A stretch of 64,000 bases of DNA from Propionivibrio soli (GCF_025770765.1 NZ_JANZKY010000012.1:124001-188000); one strand, 5' to 3'; counted from the stretch's first letter, positions 49,983 to 59,519 are shown. Notes: a model not told the origin generated them from the sequence alone. Made by a program: numbers and translations.

Positions 49983-51227
49983 ATGTCCACTGAAAAATCC
50001 CTTCCCGTCCACGCGCCGATGGGCCAGTTCGCCACGGACGGCGACGAACTCATTGTAGGGGGCTTGCCCCTGACCCGGTTGGCGGAGCGCGTCGGCAAGA
50101 CGCCGTTCTATGCCTATGATCGGGGCGTGATTCGCAAACGGGTTTCGGCGCTACGTGCCGCCCTGCCCGAGCAAGTGAAGCTGCATTACGCGATGAAGGC
50201 CAACCCCATGCCGGCGGTCGTCGGCTTCATGGTCGGGCAGGTCGACGGCATCGATGTTGCATCGGGTGGTGAATTGAAAGTGGCGCTCGATGCCGGAGCA
50301 CCTATCGGCGAGGTGAGTTTCGCTGGCCCTGGAAAGCGGAGTGAGGAACTCCGTCAAGCGGTCGCCGCCGGTGTGCTGATAAACGTCGAATCGTTTCGCG
50401 AAGTCAGCGAGCTGGCCCGTTGTTCTGAAGAAGTCGGTGTTCCCGCCAGAGTTGCCGCCCGTGTGAACCCAGACTTTGAGTTGAAAGGCTCGGGTATGCG
50501 GATGGGGGGCGGACCGAAGCAATTTGGCGTGGACGCCGAGGAGGTGCCTGCTTTACTGCGCGAGATCGGGAAGCATGGACTCGCCTTCGAAGGTTTCCAT
50601 CTTTTTGCCGGCTCGCAGAATTTGAAGGCTGAAGCCATTTGTGAGGCGCAACAGAAATCCTTTGATCTCGCTGTCCGTCTTGCAGATGCAGCGCCGTGCT
50701 CTCCCCGCGTCATTAACCTCGGTGGCGGTTTCGGCATTCCTTATTTCCCTGGTGATCTGCCGCTCAATCTTGCGCCGATCGGCGACAATCTTGCCCATCT
50801 TGTGGAGCGAGCCCGGCACGCGTTCCCGAAGGCCGATCTCGTCATCGAGCTTGGGCGTTATCTGGTCGGCGAAGCCGGTGTCTATGTCGCGCGTGTTGTC
50901 GACCGCAAGGTGTCGCGCGGGCAGGTTTTCCTGGTTGTAGATGGCGGTTTGAATCACCACCTGTCCGCATCCGGAAACTTTGGCCAAGTGTTGCGCAAGA
51001 ACTATCCGGCCGCCATCGGCAACCGGATGGCAACTCTGGACACCGAGAGCGCGTCTGTCGTCGGGCCACTGTGCACCCCACTCGACTTGCTCGCTGATCG
51101 GATGGTCTTGCCCATGGCTGAAGTGGGCGATCTTTTCGTCCTCTTCCAATCCGGAGCTTACGGTGCGACCGCGAGTCCGCAACGTTTTCTTGGTCATCCG
51201 GAAGTCCTGGAAGTGCTCGTCGGCTGA
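49983..51227 (+). CDS. PLP-dependent decarboxylase, exosortase A-associated (Orn/Lys/Arg group IV)
   Basis: 414 residues from ATG 49983 (GGAG 5 nt upstream), 27 bp after the ligase gene. The alanine-racemase-like barrel has Lys72 in LHYAMKANPMPAVV as Schiff base, FAGPGKRSEELRQA, HLFAGSQNL, NLGGGFGIPYF and ELGRYLVGEAGVYV. The C-terminal domain includes VVDGGLNHHLSASG and VGPLCTPLDLLAD, where the Cys closes the neighbouring subunit's active site. It resembles diaminopimelate/ornithine decarboxylases, so the ligase-ACP system may carry an amino-acid-derived or diamine unit (inference). Confidence 0.93.
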   Translation: MSTEKSLPVHAPMGQFATDGDELIVGGLPLTRLAERVGKTPFYAYDRGVIRKRVSALRAALPEQVKLHYAMKANPMPAVVGFMVGQVDGIDVASGGELKVALDAGAPIGEVSFAGPGKRSEELRQAVAAGVLINVESFREVSELARCSEEVGVPARVAARVNPDFELKGSGMRMGGGPKQFGVDAEEVPALLREIGKHGLAFEGFHLFAGSQNLKAEAICEAQQKSFDLAVRLADAAPCSPRVINLGGGFGIPYFPGDLPLNLAPIGDNLAHLVERARHAFPKADLVIELGRYLVGEAGVYVARVVDRKVSRGQVFLVVDGGLNHHLSASGNFGQVLRKNYPAAIGNRMATLDTESASVVGPLCTPLDLLADRMVLPMAEVGDLFVLFQSGAYGATASPQRFLGHPEVLEVLVG

Positions 51228-51802
51228 AGTCGCTGCCCTTAGATCGGCTTTCCTGAGGTTCAAACTAAAGCCTGAAGGTATTGGACTGGCGCCACCGTCT
51301 TTGATCGGATGCCGAACACCTTCCGGGGCAGCAGGGGCAATGCGCCATGAATTGCTTCGACGCATCGGTCCGTGTCGCTTGATCGAGGTTTGTATCGGCG
51401 ACAGGGAACGGAGCGCGTTTGCGGCGGTCTTTTAGCGGCCAACCGCCGTGGTTTATGAAGAGTTCCCTTTTCCTTGCCGCTTGATGGTCGGCGTCAACAG
51501 ACCACATTCGAGGTGCGGTGCCTTAGCTTTGTAGTGAGTTTTGTGTGTTATTAAGCGAAAACAATAAATTGGATATGGATCTTAAAGCCTTTTATGCGTT
51601 TAAGGAGGGTGTTCTATACTGCGTGCGGCATAAAAACAGGGGCAAGGTGAGGATTTTGTCACGATCGAATCCGAACACCGGTGCTAATCTTCGGGCCGAG
51701 CAACCCTAATGGATGTCGCACAGTGAAGATCAATTACACGTCGCTTCGGGACTCGCGCGAGCCAGGCATCCGTCTGCGGGAGTCGGACACTAGGGGTAGA
51801 TC
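51228..51802 (+). other. 575-bp intergenic region before the initiating transferase gene
   Basis: No convincing gene; the short open frames here have no ribosome-binding site and no recognisable protein. Visible structures: GGCTTT/AAAGCC (51246-51251 with 51267-51272) and CGGCGGT/ACCGCCG (51422-51428 with 51442-51448), neither followed by a T tract. An AT-rich stretch lies near 51535-51600, followed by a -10-like TATACT. About 180 nt of G/C-rich leader separates that from the ATG at 51803. This is the likely regulatory region for the EpsB-type transferase. Confidence 0.6.
51615..51620 (+). promoter_or_regulatory. Candidate -10 element (TATACT) for the initiating transferase gene
   Basis: TATACT within CTATACTG follows an AT-rich upstream stretch. 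The same octamer CTATACTG appears upstream of prsK. No good -35 hexamer lies 16-18 nt upstream, so an activator or a different sigma factor would be needed. Confidence 0.3.
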
Positions 51803-53185
51803 ATGATCAGAGTCTTCAGCCACTGGATTCATTGGAAGACGATCGTCCGCATCGTCCTCGACTTCTTCTTCCCCGTCGCGTGCGTCGTTCTGGCCGTTTC
51901 ACTATCTGGCGTTGGTGGGCAGGGAAACCTCGAGGTTGTCGTCGGATATGCCGTGATCTTTGCACTCATCATGGTGATGCTCAACGCATGGCTCGGCCTG
52001 TATCACCGAGGGCATACCCGGACGCTTGAGCAGACGCGTGCTCGCGCCGTTCTGTCGCTCTATCTATCTGTCCCGATCGCGTACGGCGTTTTTTCGTTGT
52101 TATCGATCGCCGATGCCAATCAAAAGCTCCTTCTTCTTTCGGGGCTTGCTGCGCTATTCGGTACGTTGGCGCACCGCGTTTATACGATGCATAGTCGCGC
52201 TGGGTCGATGATGCTCCACCGGGTGTTGATTTTCGGCGCAGGCCCGGAGGCCAAGTCGGTCGGAAAGGTTCTCAAGCGATCGGATCCCGACATTCAGATC
52301 GTCGGGTTTTATCCTAGTCCCTCGGATGCCGAGATATCGATCCCTGATCATCAGATTCTTTCGCGGGAGACTCCGCTGTCGGATACGGCCTATTCCCTGA
52401 ATGTCGACGAGATCATCATCGCCGTTCACGAGCGTAGGGGTGGAATCCTGCCGCTGAGGGAGCTGCTCGATTGCAAACTTTCGGGGGTCAAAGTTCTTGA
52501 CCTTGCCAGCTATTTTGAACGTGCCCTCGGACAGATCCGTCTCGATTCGCTGCGCGCCGGCTGGCTCATCTTTGGCGAAGGTTTCCGCCAGGGATGGATG
52601 CGCACCCTGGTAAAGCGCGTCTTCGATATCGTCGCGGCGGTGATCCTGCTGATACTCGCCTCGCCGGTAATGCTCACCACGGCACTTCTGATCTGGCTGG
52701 AAGACGGATTTCCCATTTTCTACCGTCAGGAACGAGTCGGCCTGAATGGCCGTCTGTTCAATGTGGTGAAATTCCGGAGTATGCGGAAAGACGCCGAAAG
52801 TGACGGCAAGCCACGGTGGGCGACAGCCAACGACGATCGAACGACGCGCGTGGGCCGGATAATCCGCAAGGTTCGCATCGACGAACTGCCTCAGCTCTTC
52901 AGCGTTCTCTCGGGTGACATGAGCCTCGTCGGTCCTCGACCAGAACGCCCGTTCTTCGTGGATCAACTAACCCGTGATATTCCGTTTTATGCGGTGCGCC
53001 ATAGCGTGAAGCCGGGCGTAACCGGCTGGGCCCAGGTCAGCTACCATTACGGCGCCTCGGTGGACGATTCCATCCAGAAACTTCAGTACGACCTTTACTA
53101 TGTGAAGAACCACACGCTGTTCCTGGATATCGTCGTGTTGTTCGAGACGGTAGGGGTGGTGCTTACCGGCAAAGGCGCGCAGTAG
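51803..53185 (+). CDS. Initiating phosphoglycosyltransferase, EpsB-type, XrtA/PEP-CTERM system
   Basis: 460 residues. The N-terminal third has four to five membrane helices (IVLDFFFPVACVVLAVSL onward). A Rossmann-like CoA-binding domain follows (VLIFGAGPEAKSVGKVL). The C-terminal bacterial sugar transferase domain begins KRVFDIVAAVILLILASP and has FYRQERVGLNGR, VVKFRSMRKDAE, RIDELPQLFSVLSGDMSLVGPRPERP and PGVTGWAQV. These are the polyprenyl-phosphate hexose-1-phosphate transferase motifs (PHPT class, WbaP/WcaJ-like) and belong to the XrtA-associated family. It transfers a sugar phosphate from a UDP-sugar to undecaprenyl phosphate, starting repeat-unit synthesis. Confidence 0.95.
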   Translation: MIRVFSHWIHWKTIVRIVLDFFFPVACVVLAVSLSGVGGQGNLEVVVGYAVIFALIMVMLNAWLGLYHRGHTRTLEQTRARAVLSLYLSVPIAYGVFSLLSIADANQKLLLLSGLAALFGTLAHRVYTMHSRAGSMMLHRVLIFGAGPEAKSVGKVLKRSDPDIQIVGFYPSPSDAEISIPDHQILSRETPLSDTAYSLNVDEIIIAVHERRGGILPLRELLDCKLSGVKVLDLASYFERALGQIRLDSLRAGWLIFGEGFRQGWMRTLVKRVFDIVAAVILLILASPVMLTTALLIWLEDGFPIFYRQERVGLNGRLFNVVKFRSMRKDAESDGKPRWATANDDRTTRVGRIIRKVRIDELPQLFSVLSGDMSLVGPRPERPFFVDQLTRDIPFYAVRHSVKPGVTGWAQVSYHYGASVDDSIQKLQYDLYYVKNHTLFLDIVVLFETVGVVLTGKGAQ

Positions 53186-53190
53186 CCGCG

Positions 53191-53208
53191 GCCTTCTCTC
53201 TAGAGGGC
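53191..53208 (+). repeat. Hairpin in the spacer between the transferase gene and prsK
   Basis: GCCTTCT (53191-53197) pairs with AGAGGGC (53202-53208) with one G-U pair and a CTCT loop. It lies 6 nt past the transferase stop codon and directly before a TATACT. No T tract is present, so termination is doubtful. Confidence 0.3.
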
Positions 53209-53210
53209 CC

Positions 53211-53216
53211 TATACT
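53211..53216 (+). promoter_or_regulatory. Candidate -10 element (TATACT) upstream of prsK
   Basis: TATACT within CTATACTG, about 25 nt before the prsK start codon. No recognisable -35. The octamer is shared with the region at 51614-51621. Confidence 0.25.
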
Positions 53217-53227
53217 GAGCGCAATCC

Positions 53228-53234
53228 GAGGAGG
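53228..53234 (+). promoter_or_regulatory. Ribosome-binding site selecting the TTG start of prsK
   Basis: GAGGAGG, a near-perfect Shine-Dalgarno, stands 7 nt before the TTG at 53242. No in-frame ATG follows for the next 110 bp, so the rare start is well supported. Confidence 0.85.
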
Positions 53235-53241
53235 TTGCCGG

Positions 53242-55350
53242 TTGGAAGCGAGCAGAGAGACGATCACCGCCTGGAGCTATGGACTGGCGGGTTGCATCTA
53301 CGCCGGATTTGCCATTTATCTGGGGGCAGGTTGGCGTAACACATTGCGTAGCCGCGCCATGTTCCTGGCGGCCATTCTTTGTGCCGTTTGGGGTATGTCG
53401 GGTTTGGTATTCGCCATAACCGGGCTATCGCTCCTTCTGGGTGCCAGCTTACTGGCCGATGTTTTCCGGTTTGCTGGTTGGTATTTCTTCCTGCTCATCT
53501 TGCTGAAGCCGGAATCGGGTGACGACGACTGGCCCGCCCGGGTACGTTTGCTCGGAGGCGTGGCCTTCGCGCTTGTCTTCGTCGGAATCGTCGCTCACGT
53601 GATGGCCGTGCTCGGGATAGGAGCCTTGTTCCAACCCCAACGCATGGCGCTGTTCGATTCTTTGGCCATGACGGTTTTCCAACTGGTCTTGATCGAACAG
53701 TTGGTTCGCAATTTGTCGTTGGATGCCCGGTGGAGCCTCAAGCCACTTTGCATAGGTCTGGGCGGCGTGGCGTTGTTTGATCTCTACTTGTTTTCGGACG
53801 CTCTCTTGTTCAACAGGATCGATACGGATGCCTTCAGCATTCGCGGTTTCGTCCATGCCTTGGCGGTTCCGCTGATCGGCGTGTCGACCGTGCGTAGCCG
53901 GGATTGGAAGTCAAAGATCGTGCTGTCGCAGCGGGCGGCATTGCAGTCGATATCCCTTGTGGCCATTGGCATCTACCTCTTGTTTATGGCGGCCGCCGGA
54001 TACTACGTGCGGTATTTCGGAGGCGAATGGGGGCGTGCTTTCCAACTCGCTCTCTTGTTCGCGGCTTTGTTGCTGCTCGGCGTGCTCAGCGTTTCAGGTT
54101 CCATGCGCGCCAAGTTCAGGGTGCTCGTCGGGAAGCATTTCTTCAGCTATCGCTACGATTACCGTGAGGAGTGGCTGCGGTTCACCAATACCTTGTCGGC
54201 GCAGGACGGGTCTTCGCAACTCGGGCAGCATGTTGTCAAGGGGCTGGCCGATATGGTGGAGAGCCCGGCCGGAGCGCTATGGTTGAGAGATCCGACTAGC
54301 CGTTTTTTTGCTCAGGCGGCATGCTGGAATATGCCGATATCCTCAGCAACGGAGGATGCGGATTCAAAGCTCTGCAAGTTTCTGATTGAGAGCGGGTGGG
54401 TGATTAATCTCGAGGAATACCGCTCGTTGCCGCGACGTTATAGCGGGCTCGATCTACCGCGCTGGCTGGTGGAGGTGCCGAACGCCTGGCTGGTGGTGCC
54501 CTTGGCGACGGGCACGGAGATGATCGGTTTCGTCGTGCTGGCAACGGCGCGTACCAAGCTCGACGTGAACTGGGAAGTCAACGACTTGCTGAAAACCGCC
54601 GGACGTCAGGCCGGGGCCTTCCTGGGGCAGATGCAAGCGACCGAGACGCTGCTTGAAGTGCGCAAATTCGATGCCTTCAATCGCATGTCGGCCTTCGTAG
54701 TGCATGACCTTAAGAACATCGTGGCGCAATTGGCGCTCATGTTGAAGAATGCCGAACGCCACCGGGATAACGCTGAGTTTCAACAGGACATGCTGATGAC
54801 GGTGGAACATTCTGTCGATCGAATGCGGCAGTTGATGATGCAGCTGAGGCAAGGTACGACGCCTCTCGACGGCCCGAGAGGCGTGGAACTGAATGACGTC
54901 ATTCGGCGTATTCAGACTGCAAAAGAGAGCCAAGGGCGGCGGGTGAATATCGAGTTGGATGGCAAGATCGTAGCCAAAGGTCACGAAGAACGGATCGAGC
55001 GTGTAATCGGCCACATCGTGCAGAACGCCCTGGATGCCACTGAGCGGGGCGGGGACGTTTCGGTTCGTTTGGAACGTCGCGATAAGCAAGCGTTGGTGCA
55101 AGTCTCCGATACGGGTCATGGAATGACCCCGGAGTTCCTGCGCGAGCGGCTCTTCAAACCATTCCAGACGACCAAGCCCGCAGGAATGGGAATTGGCGCA
55201 TATGAGAGTTTCCAATACGTCCACGAGCTTGGCGGTAAGGTCTTGGTCGATAGCGAAGTTGACGTCGGAACGCAAGTCAGCCTGTTGTTACCTTTGTTCG
55301 AAGCAGGCCCCGGGTGGGGGGCCGAAGTATTACATAAGGAGCGTGAATGA
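53242..55350 (+). CDS. prsK: PEP-CTERM system sensor histidine kinase PrsK
   Basis: 702 residues from a TTG start. The N-terminal half is a membrane domain of about eight to nine helices. A GAF-type domain follows at about residues 315-455 (SSQLGQHVVKGLADMVESPAGALWLRD). The phospho-acceptor His488 is in VVHDLKNIVAQL. The kinase core has GHIVQNALDATERG (N box), VSDTGHGMTPEF (G1) and FKPFQTTKPAGMGIGAYES. It autophosphorylates and passes phosphate to PrsR, encoded with a 4-bp ATGA overlap. Both are characteristic of exosortase A loci; the signal is unknown. Confidence 0.95.
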   Translation: MEASRETITAWSYGLAGCIYAGFAIYLGAGWRNTLRSRAMFLAAILCAVWGMSGLVFAITGLSLLLGASLLADVFRFAGWYFFLLILLKPESGDDDWPARVRLLGGVAFALVFVGIVAHVMAVLGIGALFQPQRMALFDSLAMTVFQLVLIEQLVRNLSLDARWSLKPLCIGLGGVALFDLYLFSDALLFNRIDTDAFSIRGFVHALAVPLIGVSTVRSRDWKSKIVLSQRAALQSISLVAIGIYLLFMAAAGYYVRYFGGEWGRAFQLALLFAALLLLGVLSVSGSMRAKFRVLVGKHFFSYRYDYREEWLRFTNTLSAQDGSSQLGQHVVKGLADMVESPAGALWLRDPTSRFFAQAACWNMPISSATEDADSKLCKFLIESGWVINLEEYRSLPRRYSGLDLPRWLVEVPNAWLVVPLATGTEMIGFVVLATARTKLDVNWEVNDLLKTAGRQAGAFLGQMQATETLLEVRKFDAFNRMSAFVVHDLKNIVAQLALMLKNAERHRDNAEFQQDMLMTVEHSVDRMRQLMMQLRQGTTPLDGPRGVELNDVIRRIQTAKESQGRRVNIELDGKIVAKGHEERIERVIGHIVQNALDATERGGDVSVRLERRDKQALVQVSDTGHGMTPEFLRERLFKPFQTTKPAGMGIGAYESFQYVHELGGKVLVDSEVDVGTQVSLLLPLFEAGPGWGAEVLHKERE

Positions 55351-56705
55351 GTTCGGAGAAGCCCCGTCCCCTGTTGATCGTTGAAGATGATCCTGCGCTG
55401 CAAAAGCAGATTCGCTGGGCCTTCGATCAATATGAAACCCTGTTGGCTGACGACAGGGAGAGCGCGCTGGCCCAGGTGCGGCGCTATCAGCCTCCGGTGG
55501 TCACCATGGACCTTGGGCTCCCGCCAGACCCTGATTCCGTGTCGGAGGGTTTCAAGCTCATCGAGCAGATCCTGGCGATCGCGCCACAAACGAAGATCAT
55601 CGTTCTGACCGGGCAAAATGACCGTAGCAATGCGCTGCGAGCCGTTGGCCTTGGCGCATATGATTTTTTCGCCAAACCCTTCGAAGTCGAGATGCTCGGT
55701 TTGACGATTGAACGTGCCTACCGTCTGTACGACCTGCAGCAGGAGAACAGCCGTCTGCAGATGATGCACCAGCCCGACGTTCTCTCTGGACTGATCACGC
55801 GGGATCCCGAGGTTCTGAGAGTCTGCCGGACGGTCGAGAAAGTGGCGATGACGGATGCGACCGTCCTAATACTCGGTGAGAGCGGGACGGGCAAGGAGCT
55901 CATCGCGCGGGGAGTCCATGCCGCGTCTGGCCGGCGAAGTGAGCGATTCGTTGCGATCAACTGCGCGGCGATTCCCGACAACCTGCTGGAAAGCGAGTTG
56001 TTTGGATATGAGAAAGGCGCATTTACGGGAGCCGCAAAAACGACCCCGGGAAAGATCGAAACGGCGCACCGCGGCACGCTCATGCTTGACGAAATTGGCG
56101 ACCTTCCGCATGCGCTGCAGGCGAAGCTATTACGCTTCCTCCAGGAGCGAGTCATTGAGCGTATTGGCGGGCGTCAGGAGATTCCGATCGACGTCCGAAT
56201 TGTGTGCGCCACCCATCAGGACTTGAAAGCCCTGATCAAAGAAGGACGGTTCCGCGAGGACTTGTATTACCGCCTAGCAGAAATCGTCGTTAGCATACCG
56301 CCCCTGCGTGCTCGGCAGGGCGATGCGGCACTTCTCGCGCATGCGTTCGTTCGGCGTTTTGCCACGGAGCAAGGGCGAGGTTCCATGACGTTGCGTGAGG
56401 ATGCGATCCGGGCAATTGAAGCCCATGCATGGCCAGGTAATGTCCGGGAGTTGGAAAACTGTATCAAACGGGCTGTCATCATGGCCGACGGCAATCAGAT
56501 CACACTCGATGATATCGGTCTCAGTCCGGTGCAAAATGACGAAGAGGTTAATCTCGACCTGCGGCAGGTGCGTGAAGATGCAGAAAAACGAGTCATTATT
56601 TCCGCGCTTGCCCGGGCAGATGGCAGCATTGCCCGCGCTGCCGAATTGCTTGGCGTAAGCCGTCCAACGTTGTACGACCTGATGCACCGGTTTGGGTTGA
56701 AATAG
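55347..56705 (+). CDS. prsR: PEP-CTERM system sigma54-activating response regulator PrsR
   Basis: 452 residues in NtrC-type order. The receiver domain (1-125) has LLIVEDDPAL and the phospho-acceptor Asp55 in VTMDLGLPP. The AAA+ domain has Walker A GESGTGKE at 177-184, the sigma54-contact loop GAFTGA at 224-229 and HRGTLMLDEIGDLPHALQAKLLR-type Walker B region (key part LMLDEIGDL). The C-terminal Fis-type helix-turn-helix reads SIARAAELLGVSRPTLYDLM. It activates RNA polymerase-sigma54 promoters. In related bacteria PrsK/PrsR drive PEP-CTERM genes. I found no clear -24/-12 promoter in the spacers here. Confidence 0.95.
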   Translation: MSSEKPRPLLIVEDDPALQKQIRWAFDQYETLLADDRESALAQVRRYQPPVVTMDLGLPPDPDSVSEGFKLIEQILAIAPQTKIIVLTGQNDRSNALRAVGLGAYDFFAKPFEVEMLGLTIERAYRLYDLQQENSRLQMMHQPDVLSGLITRDPEVLRVCRTVEKVAMTDATVLILGESGTGKELIARGVHAASGRRSERFVAINCAAIPDNLLESELFGYEKGAFTGAAKTTPGKIETAHRGTLMLDEIGDLPHALQAKLLRFLQERVIERIGGRQEIPIDVRIVCATHQDLKALIKEGRFREDLYYRLAEIVVSIPPLRARQGDAALLAHAFVRRFATEQGRGSMTLREDAIRAIEAHAWPGNVRELENCIKRAVIMADGNQITLDDIGLSPVQNDEEVNLDLRQVREDAEKRVIISALARADGSIARAAELLGVSRPTLYDLMHRFGLK

Positions 56706-56750
56706 CGATATCACATCAAACCAACGAGCAATCCACCAAGGATCACGATT

Positions 56751-59519
56751 ATGCGCAAGTCCTTACTCGGAGCCACCGTATCGACCCTGTTCGCCACTGT
56801 TCTCCTGATGAGTTGTGGCGGCGAGAAACCCGAAGCCATGCTGGCCTCAGCCAAGGACTATATGGCGAAACGGGATAACAAGGCCGCGATCATCCAACTG
56901 AAGAATGCGCTGCAGGGCGACCCAAATATGGCCGAAGCCCGTTTCCTTCTCGGCAGGGCTTTGCTTGACAGCGGAAATCCTGCAGGCGCCGAGGTCGAAC
57001 TGCGCAAGGCGCGTGAACTGAATTACCCGGCTGACAAAGTGACCCCATTGTTGGCTAATGTGCTTCTGATGGTAGGGCAACCAAAGAAAATCATCGATGA
57101 CCTTGCGAAGGTCGAGATGTCATCTCCCGAAAGTAAGGCCGATTTGCAGACGACAGTCGGGTATGCCTACCTCGCCACGGGCAAGGCAGAGTCGGCGCAA
57201 TCGGCGTTTGGAGCCGCTCTGTCGGCCGTACCGGGGTATCCTCCGGCGATCGTTGCCCAGGCGCGAGTGAAGGCCGGCAACCGTGATTTTTCCGGCGCGT
57301 TGGCCTTGCTTGATTCTGCTCTTGAGAAAACTCCGGCGCTCCACGATGCGTGGCAGTTGAAGGGAGACATTCTCCAGACACAGGGCGATGCCAACGGAGC
57401 GTCGGCGGCCTACGCAAAAGCGTTGGAAGTCAAGCCGGACTATCTCCCGGCGCACATGTCTATCACAGCCCGCTTACTTGAGGAAGGAAAGCTGGACGAA
57501 GCCGGCAAGCAGCTTGAAGCGATGAGCAAAATTGCGCCTGGAAGCCCGCAGACGACCTACATGCAAGCGCAGCTCGCGTATCAGAAACGCGACTTCAAAG
57601 CCGCTCAAGAGGCGATCCAGCGGCATCTCAAAGTGGCCCCAGACAGTCCGCTCGGATTGCAACTTGCTGGTGCCATCGAGTATGAATTGAAGTCGTATTC
57701 GACGGCGGAAGCTCACTTGCTGAAGGCTTTGCCGAACACCCCCGAACTCGGTATGGCGCGTCGCGTTTTGATTGCGAGTTATCTCCGAAGCAACCAGCCG
57801 GATAAGGCTTTGCGCGCATTGCAGCCCATCCTCAGCAAGATCGACGACAATTCGAACATGCTCGCCTTAGCCGGCGAGGTTTACATGCAGAACGGTGATG
57901 CCGACAAGGCGGCGAGCTATTTCGCCAAGGCTGCTGCGCTTGACCCCAATAGTGCCGGCAAGCGCACCTCGGTCGCTTTGGCCCGTTTGGCGAAGGGGGA
58001 TTCTGATTCCGCGACCCGCGAACTTGAGCGGATCGCTTCAGCGGATAGCGGGACTCGTGCGGACTTGGGCCTCATTGCCTCTCAACTCAAGGACCGCAAG
58101 TTCGATGAGGCGCTGAAGGCGATCGATAGCTTGGAGAAGAAGCAGCCTGATAACCCCTTGACTTTCAACTTGCGTGGAATTGCTTTGTTGGGCAAACGTG
58201 ATGTTCCGGCCGCACGCAAGAATTTCGAAACAGCTCTGACCAAGAATCCGGCGTACTTTCCCGCGGCCGCTAGTCTTGCCAATTTGGACCTGACCGAGAA
58301 AAAACCGGACGATGCGAAGAAACGTTTTGAAAGCGTCATCGCTAGCGACCCCAAGAGTATTCCCGCTTTGCTTGCGTTGGCTGAACTGAAAGCCAAGACG
58401 GGTGGAAAGGCGGATGAGGTCGCGGCCCTGATCAACAAGGCGATTACGGCCAATCCAACCGAGCCGGCTCCGCACATCGCCTTGGTCGGGCTTTATCTGT
58501 CCACGAAGGAGTCTCGAAAGGCGTTGGCGGCGGCACAAGACGCACTGGGAGTGCTTCCCGATCGGCCAGAGATTCTCGATGCTGCGGGTAGAGCCCAGCA
58601 GGCCGCGGAAGAATACAATCAGGCGCTGACGACGTATAGCAAACTTGCGAGCCTTGTGCCGAATTCGCCGCAGCCGTATCTACGCATGGCAGAAATCAAT
58701 CTGGTGGCAAAGAACAAGGATGCCGCCATGCAGAACTTGAACAAGGCGCTGTCGGTTAAGCCCGACTCGCTGGAAGCGCAGCGCGCGATCATGATGCTTG
58801 ACCTCGAGGCCGGAAAAACGGATGCCGCACTGACGGTGGCCCGTAACGTTCAGAAGCAGCGGCCAAAGGAATCGGCAGGATACGTACTTGAGGGCGACGT
58901 CTATGCGTTGAAGAAGTCGTGGCCGGAGGCTATCTCCGCATATAAAAACGGAATAAAACAGAGCGGCGCAACCGAACTCGCCATCAAGACCCATGCGGCC
59001 TTGAACTCTTCGGGCAAGAGTTCCGAGGCTGACGGATTTGCCGACGGCTGGTTGAAGGAACATGCCAAAGACATGCAGTTCAGGCTGTATCTGGCAGAAT
59101 CGGCGACTGCGCGGAAGGATTTCGCGACGGCGAGCAAGCTCTACAAGATCTTGGTGGACGTGCAGCCCGACAACGCGCTGCTGCTGAACAACCTTGCCTG
59201 GTCGCTTGCGCAGAACAAGGATCCCAAGGCGGTGGATTATGCCGAGAAGGCTTACAAGCTGGCGCCCGAACAAGCAGCAATTGCGGATACGTTGGGCGGA
59301 CTCCTTGTTGACAAAGGCGACACGGCGAGAGGTATCGAATTGCTGCAAAAGGCCGTGAGCCTCGCACCGCAGAACCCGCCTATCCGTCTGAATTACGCAA
59401 AAGCGCTCGCGAAAGCAGGAAAGAAGGACGAAGCGAAGAAGGAGCTCGAAGAATTGAGCAAGCTGGGCGACAAGTTCGCGGACCAAAATGAGGTTTCCAA
59501 GCTCCTGCAAAGTCTGTGA
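56751..59519 (+). CDS. prsT: PEP-CTERM system TPR-repeat lipoprotein PrsT
   Basis: 922 residues. The lipoprotein signal ends in the lipobox L19-M-S-C22, so the protein is anchored in a membrane by Cys22. The rest is an almost continuous array of TPR units (for example AIIQLKNALQGDPNMAEARF, ALALLDSALEKTPALHDAW, ARKNFETALTKNPAYFPAA and LLLNNLAWSLAQNKDPKAVD). Long TPR lipoproteins of this family accompany XrtA and PrsK/PrsR. They are thought to support export or assembly of PEP-CTERM proteins or EPS, in the manner of BcsC or PelB TPR domains. The gene is 45 bp downstream of prsR and probably in its operon. Confidence 0.94.
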   Translation: MRKSLLGATVSTLFATVLLMSCGGEKPEAMLASAKDYMAKRDNKAAIIQLKNALQGDPNMAEARFLLGRALLDSGNPAGAEVELRKARELNYPADKVTPLLANVLLMVGQPKKIIDDLAKVEMSSPESKADLQTTVGYAYLATGKAESAQSAFGAALSAVPGYPPAIVAQARVKAGNRDFSGALALLDSALEKTPALHDAWQLKGDILQTQGDANGASAAYAKALEVKPDYLPAHMSITARLLEEGKLDEAGKQLEAMSKIAPGSPQTTYMQAQLAYQKRDFKAAQEAIQRHLKVAPDSPLGLQLAGAIEYELKSYSTAEAHLLKALPNTPELGMARRVLIASYLRSNQPDKALRALQPILSKIDDNSNMLALAGEVYMQNGDADKAASYFAKAAALDPNSAGKRTSVALARLAKGDSDSATRELERIASADSGTRADLGLIASQLKDRKFDEALKAIDSLEKKQPDNPLTFNLRGIALLGKRDVPAARKNFETALTKNPAYFPAAASLANLDLTEKKPDDAKKRFESVIASDPKSIPALLALAELKAKTGGKADEVAALINKAITANPTEPAPHIALVGLYLSTKESRKALAAAQDALGVLPDRPEILDAAGRAQQAAEEYNQALTTYSKLASLVPNSPQPYLRMAEINLVAKNKDAAMQNLNKALSVKPDSLEAQRAIMMLDLEAGKTDAALTVARNVQKQRPKESAGYVLEGDVYALKKSWPEAISAYKNGIKQSGATELAIKTHAALNSSGKSSEADGFADGWLKEHAKDMQFRLYLAESATARKDFATASKLYKILVDVQPDNALLLNNLAWSLAQNKDPKAVDYAEKAYKLAPEQAAIADTLGGLLVDKGDTARGIELLQKAVSLAPQNPPIRLNYAKALAKAGKKDEAKKELEELSKLGDKFADQNEVSKLLQSL

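Noticed and set aside
51260-51507. Short overlapping frames in the gap before the transferase gene
   Set aside because: No ribosome-binding sites, no recognisable domains and atypical composition; treated as non-coding.
51621-51802. Possible cyclic-di-GMP (GEMM) riboswitch in the transferase leader
   Set aside because: Some fragments (AGGGGCAA, CGGGCC) resemble the class, but the conserved GACGCAAAGCC core and the tetraloop-receptor arrangement are not there.
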